From the NCBI GenBank assembly GCA_016859345.1, contig CM029126.1:13146527-13210526 (forward strand): a stretch of DNA of 64,000 nt, read 5' to 3'. Each line of letters begins with the position of its first letter. Positions within the stretch are counted from its first letter, which is position 1. A model generated the notes under the pieces. It was not told where the DNA came from. It worked only from the letters and a program-made list of their open reading frames with translations, and made no database searches. Positions 59,801-64,000 of the stretch are shown here, piece by piece. The position numbers and the translations under genes were made by a program. The DNA comes from Istiophorus platypterus (Eukaryota; Chordata; Actinopteri; Istiophoriformes; Istiophoridae).

Positions 59801-59889
59801 CGCTCCCTCTCTCTCGCTCTCTCTCTCTCTCGCCAGCTCTCTCTGTACAGTACCAGACACATAAGCCCCGCGCACCGTGCCAGAGACTT

Positions 59890-59920
<31 letters not shown>

Positions 59921-59985
59921 GAGAGATAGAGAGAGAGAGAGAAAGAGGGGGAGAGAGAGAGAGAGAGAGAAAGAGGGAGAGAGGC
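59801..59985. repeat. (CT)n and (GA)n tracts upstream of nr4a3 promoter
   Basis: A (CT) stretch at 59806-59842, and an interrupted (GA) stretch at 59889-59982 directly upstream of the CREs. Confidence 0.93.
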
Positions 59986-60120
59986 GGTTGGTTTGATGGT
60001 TGCATGGGGAAGAGGCCGAGGGGCGATCCGGCGGGCGAGCTTGCAACATCGCTGGTTATGGCAGCTGGCCCAACCCGTGTGCATATGCCCTGGTCAAATG
60101 GAAAGAACATTTAAAAGCTT

Positions 60121-60150
60121 CAACAACGACAACAACAACAACAACAACAA
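60121..60150. repeat. (CAA)n microsatellite
   Basis: About ten CAA units with one change. Confidence 0.95.
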
Positions 60151-60283
60151 GGGGAAAAAAATAGTTTGTTAGGAAGAACTAACACCAAAAAAAAAACAAA
60201 ACAAAATGGCATCAAATCAAATAGATAAAAGACCAAATCACCTTAGTCACCATCTACTTTTTCTATTATAAATTGAATGGTAA

Positions 60284-61730
60284 CAGTGGTGGAAAGTAGG
60301 AACATATAATCAGGTAGACCTACTGTATACTTCGATTTTAAGGAGTATTTCCATTTTATGCTACTGGATATCACATTTTAGAGACAAATATTGTGCTTTT
60401 CAATCCGCTACTTTAACTAACAACGCAAAGTATTTGTTACTTTGAAGATTCAGACTCTACAAAGGATTACTGTATAAAATGGATGCATTTTTAAACAAGC
60501 TACTCATCAGTGTACAAAGTAGAGATTAAAGATTCAAGATTCGCTTTGTTGTCATTTCCCTGAGTATTTATACACAGTGAAACAAAATAGTGTTTCTCAC
60601 CAACTCCTGTCAGTGCATACAACAAAAGCCACACTAGAAACAAACATCTAAAGCAGACTATGAGAGGGGTGGTGAGGGTCCTTAAAGATGGAGGTGATCG
60701 CAGATGATTTTGCTGACTGTCTTAACTACTCTCTTTAGCTGCTGTTGTTCGTAGGCCTTGCAACTCCCGAACCAGGAAGTGGAGCTATGGGTTAGGATGC
60801 TTTTGATGGCGCCCCTGTTGATGGTAATGAGGTGAGGAGTGGGGAGACCTGCCTTTCTGAGTCTCTTGAGGAGGTAGAGCTGCTGTTGAGCATTTTTGAC
60901 AACTGCTGTGGTCTTGATGGTGGACATCAGCTCGTTGGATAAGTGAACTCCCAGGAACTTGATGTTGCTTCCCTCTCCGCAGCACCACCATCATAGGTCA
61001 GCGGTGAGTGATGGTGATTGCCAGCCCTCCTGAGGCCCTCTTGAAAATAATCACCATCTCTCTTATTTTGGCCACATTGAGGGCAAGGCTGTGGGATCTG
61101 GACCAAGCTGCAAGCTGCTCTAACTCCATCCTGTATGTGGACTTGTCGTTGTCACTGAAAAAAACCCACCACTGTTGTATTGTCTGTATACTTGACGATG
61201 TTGTCGCTGCTGAGTCGGACAGTAGTATCATGTGCGAGCAGGCAGAACAGGGGGGGGCTCACAACCAATGTGAGTCTTTGTCGCTTGTGAAGTGGCTGTT
61301 TAGTTTTTGAACATACAGCCTCTTCGCCTCCCTGATCCCCCCGGACAGTCTGCTGCAGTTTCCCCAGAGTTAAATGCAGCATTGTGGGCTCTCAATAGTG
61401 AACAGACTTCATCATTTAGCCATGGTTTCTGATTGACCCGTGTCTTGATGGCTTTGTACACTGTCAAAAGGAGTCAGAATCAGTTCCACCATGACAAGCC
61501 TCAACATTAAAACACTGCTTCCATGTAGTTAAATTGAAAAAAATAATCCAATAATATAAATATAACAGAGAGTTGTGGTAAACTTTAGTATGTTTGCAGA
61601 TACTTCTGTACTTTATGTAAAATTTTGAATGCAGGAATTTTTATGTGTTGTTGTACTTTTACATTGTGGAATTACTACTTTTACTGCTTGTACATAGAGT
61701 AATTTATGATCTGCTTATGTGACTTTGGGT
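60284..61730 (+). mobile_element. hAT-like MITE interrupted by a LINE
   Basis: Begins CAGTGGTGGAAAGTAGGAAC at 60284, the same terminus as the element at 9901, and continues with GGAGTATTTCCATTTTATGC to about 60520. The second half resumes at about 61545 (AATAATCCAATAATATAAAT, then TACTTTTACATTGTGG and TACTTTTACTGCTTGTACAT) and decays near 61730. Between the halves sits a LINE fragment, so the MITE is the older insertion. The right terminus is degraded and no target duplication could be verified. Confidence 0.75.
60525..61540 (-). mobile_element. 5'-truncated non-LTR retrotransposon (LINE), reverse transcriptase remnant
   Basis: On the minus strand, broken frames read SPPLFCLLAHD, VKYTDNTTVVG (the catalytic YADD box changed to YTDN), LAAWSRSHSLALNVAKIREM, KNAQQQLYLLKRLRKAGL and ILTHSSTSWFGSCKAYEQQQ. 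That is the order of a LINE reverse transcriptase C-terminal half, of an L2/CR1-related kind. Frameshifts and the altered catalytic aspartate make it inactive. The AT-rich stretch at about 60525-60650 (GATTCAAGATTCGCTTTGTT) is probably its 3'-untranslated tail. Confidence 0.8.
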
Positions 61731-62560
61731 CCAAGAGACTGATTTCTCTCTGACTTAATGGCCTACAGAGGAAGCCTTAAGCAAGTCGTTATCTCTTGCC
61801 CCAATGTGTGTGTTTGCCGAGGTGACAAAGATAAAATTGTTATTGTTACTGATATTTATAAAGAATGTCCCTGTAGTGTACGTCATACTTCCTGGGACAC
61901 GGGAGTCTGTGAGTGAAGATGTTCAATAGGCCCATAGACTCTGTACCTTTAGGCCATAATAAGACTTGTCATGACACAGAACATCCAGCAGCATCTTTAA
62001 TATAAATCACCTGATAGGATTTATGAATTGTTTCTTTTAGGCTAATTTCATAACCCTTTTCTTAACCCAAATTGATAAAAAAAAAAAAAAAAATCACCAT
62101 CATAATATATAATTGAGTCCATTAACAGGTCTCTTTCATTTTATTTTGTTAAGTGAAATGTTGCAGTTAATTGAATTCACCAATTTTCCAATACAAATTA
62201 ACTTATTTAAATAATCTTTCACAATCTGATATCAATGAAAGTGCCCTGATATCAGTGACTACTGAGTCATGGGCCAACGGAAACTACAATGGGGGGCAAA
62301 TGGGATTATCTCATCACACTATCATAATTCTTTTTAATCTGAGAAATCATATCTTTGAAGCTTGTTGAAATCGTGTGTGTGTGTTTTTTTTTTTTGTGTG
62401 TGTAATCTAAACATCTCATTTTTCTCGCTCTCCGTCTCTTTTGGAAACAACATAAAGCAAACGTGACGAAGGTTATTTCCACTCAGCCGAGGTTAAAACT
62501 GCGCTTAATTTTTATCATTGTTATTATTATTATTTATAGATGTATATATATATATAATTG
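61731..62560. other. intergenic, nothing specific seen
   Basis: AT-rich sequence with an A run at 62078-62093 and T/GT runs near 62370-62402. No gene or recognisable repeat boundary. Confidence 0.55.
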
Positions 62561-63490
62561 TAGCTACGATCGGTCGAGAGGGAGCAAACGCCGGAACCAA
62601 CCGCGTAAAGAGACACGGGCAACGGGGGGGAGGGGTTGGCTGGTGGTGGTGGGTCCTGGGGCCAGAACCGTCCACGCAGCGTTCTCGACAACCACAGAAT
62701 TAAAAGGTTCCCTCTCCGGAGCCGCCGAGAACAATACCCCGCGTCCGGCCAATCACGAGGCGCGTAAATTTCTCTCGACGTCCCGACCCCGACCAATGGC
62801 GAGCTCCGGGGGGGGGCGGGGCCGGCCTTGACGCACTGAGGCTCGTGATTGACGCAAGCTTTGTTACTAAGTTTAGCAGCTGGCGGACGGAGGCAGAGTG
62901 AGATAGCGGAGAGCCCATTCATCGCGCCGGGGCGGGCCCCGACTATTTTAGCGTCGCGATTGTGATCCAGCCAAGCCAAATATAGTCGTAGACAGGTATT
63001 TTTAGCCGTAAAGCGTGCCCCCGTTTTACGGGCGGCCAAGTCAACCTGGGCGACACGGGATACGCTTTGAAATGAGCCACGGGCTCCGCAATCGGCGCGC
63101 TCAGCGTTAACCTGTTATCCGGCCGGGGATAGTTTTACTGTCAGCTGATGTTGCCGTCATCATGCCGGAGAGAAACAACCGTAGGAGCCGCGGAGAGTAA
63201 ATCTCACCGCCACGGGCTCCCCCCCTCTCTCTCCCCCTCTCTCTCTCCCTCTCTCTCCATCTCCATCTCCATCCCTCTCGATCTCTCCGGCTCCCACGTA
63301 CTCTCCGTGGAAAAGGCTGGAAAAAAAAAAAAAAAATAAAAATGAAAAAAAAAAAAGAAGCGTGGAGTGAAAAGACCGTAGATCCGAAGATGTTTTAGCC
63401 TTCGAGCAGACACGCGCGACAGGTTTGTTAAACGCGATGGCTCGGAGCTTCGCGCCGGGCAGGAGTCCCGCTTCCCGCTTTGGCTGAAAG
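62560..63490 (+). promoter_or_regulatory. CpG island, promoter and probable first exon of an unidentified gene
   Basis: A dense run of CpGs includes CCAAT boxes at about 62748 and 62795, a GGGGCGGGGCC GC box near 62811-62823 and a TGACGCAA site near 62852-62859. After about 62950 the sequence looks like a leader, with two very short upstream-type frames (63162-63200, 12 codons; 63437-63487, 16 codons). The orientation is judged plus from the CCAAT boxes only. The coding part would lie beyond 64000. I do not recognise the gene. Confidence 0.55.
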
Positions 63491-63774
63491 TACCGGTGGG
63501 GGTCGGGTGGGGGTGTGGGGGGTGGTGTGTGTGTGTGTGGGGGGGGTATGCTCGGTTGCCTGCACCGCAGCTGCAGTGGAAGCTGTGGTAGTCAGAGCGA
63601 AAAGTTTTGGTCTAAAGGCATTTCGATAATGAGATTCGAAGTGTGAAATGGCGTGTGCACACTTGACGCACGCATAGCAGGCTCCCTGGGAAATCCCTCC
63701 TCTGTCACACCTTGAAACGGATACTCTTTGAACTTCAGATAAAGACGCCTCACATTTGCCTATGCATGTGTCCT

Positions 63775-63798
63775 TATATTATATTATATTATATTATA
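63775..63798. repeat. (ATATT)n microsatellite
   Basis: About five copies of the pentanucleotide TATAT/ATATT. Confidence 0.9.
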
Positions 63799-64000
63799 CA
63801 AAAGCCCTGTTTGTCCACAAGAACATGCAGGGGCCCAAATTCTCTCAGTTCCTTGCCGAGGCAGTTTATGCAGTGAAATGTGCAGGTGACCCAACATTCC
63901 AGTCATTTGCTAAGTTTCTTTGTAACATGCGTGAAGTGTGACCGGTGATTGATGCTGGGGAACACCATGGCCCGTCCCACTCTGCCAGGATCAGCTGCAG

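Noticed and set aside
59760..60114. Ser-Leu or Arg-Glu repeat frames over 110 codons
   Set aside because: Translations of the (CT)n/(GA)n tract upstream of the nr4a3 promoter.
1..64000. CRISPR arrays, bacterial operons, prophage, plasmid origins
   Set aside because: The tandem repeats are simple microsatellites without spacers, and all genes are intron-containing vertebrate genes.
1..64000. tRNA, rRNA or snRNA genes
   Set aside because: No cloverleaf with A/B box motifs or conserved rRNA segments was recognised by eye; a covariance-model scan (tRNAscan-SE, Infernal) would settle it.

Overview
This window is a gene-bearing stretch of a ray-finned fish genome, most likely a percomorph teleost. 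The evidence is four vertebrate genes with clear orthologs split into many short exons with GT/AG introns, pervasive (CA)n/(GT)n microsatellites, and several repeat families typical of teleosts. The species cannot be determined from the sequence. I see no bacterial, viral or plasmid features.

Layout. (1) 306-4009, minus strand: five exons of the 5' half of invs (inversin), encoding its first ankyrin repeats; the gene runs off the left edge. A long intron, about 7 kb, leads back to a compact promoter near 11.0-11.2 kb, with no convincing start-codon exon found. (2) 11255-20495, plus strand: complete erp44 in 11 exons, 410 residues, with a signal peptide, a CRFS thioredoxin-like motif and a C-terminal RDEL. 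erp44 and invs are head to head and probably share the promoter at about 11.0-11.2 kb. (3) 21327-22141: a decayed Tc1/mariner element between erp44 and the next gene. (4) 23526-33198, minus strand: complete stx17 in 6 coding exons, 304 residues, with a probable 5'-untranslated exon near 34.15-34.30 kb. (5) 39189-51899, minus strand: complete nr4a3 coding region in 6 exons, 590 residues, with two 5'-untranslated exons at 56005-56175 and about 59298-59690, and a promoter carrying cAMP-response elements at about 59.75-59.79 kb. (6) 60.28-61.73 kb: a hAT-like MITE split by a 5'-truncated LINE. (7) 62.56-63.49 kb: a CpG-rich promoter-like segment, probably the first exon of a gene whose coding part lies beyond the right edge.

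The order and orientation invs - erp44 - stx17 - nr4a3 are the same as in human 9q31 (from general knowledge), so this is an ancient syntenic block. The genes are not an operon and act in different places: inversin at the primary cilium and in Wnt/planar polarity signalling, ERp44 in ER-Golgi quality control of disulfide-linked proteins, syntaxin 17 in autophagosome-lysosome fusion, and NR4A3/NOR-1 as an immediate-early orphan nuclear receptor.

No clearly new biological system was found. The most noteworthy signals are the shared erp44/invs promoter with ZNF143-, ETS- and RFX-type motifs, the CRE cluster at nr4a3, a composite inverted duplication in a stx17 intron, two transposons with recognisable target-site duplications, and a one-residue deletion next to the AF-2 helix of nr4a3. 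Exon boundaries were set by hand from splice consensus, reading phase and remembered vertebrate orthologs. The coding phases close across every junction listed.
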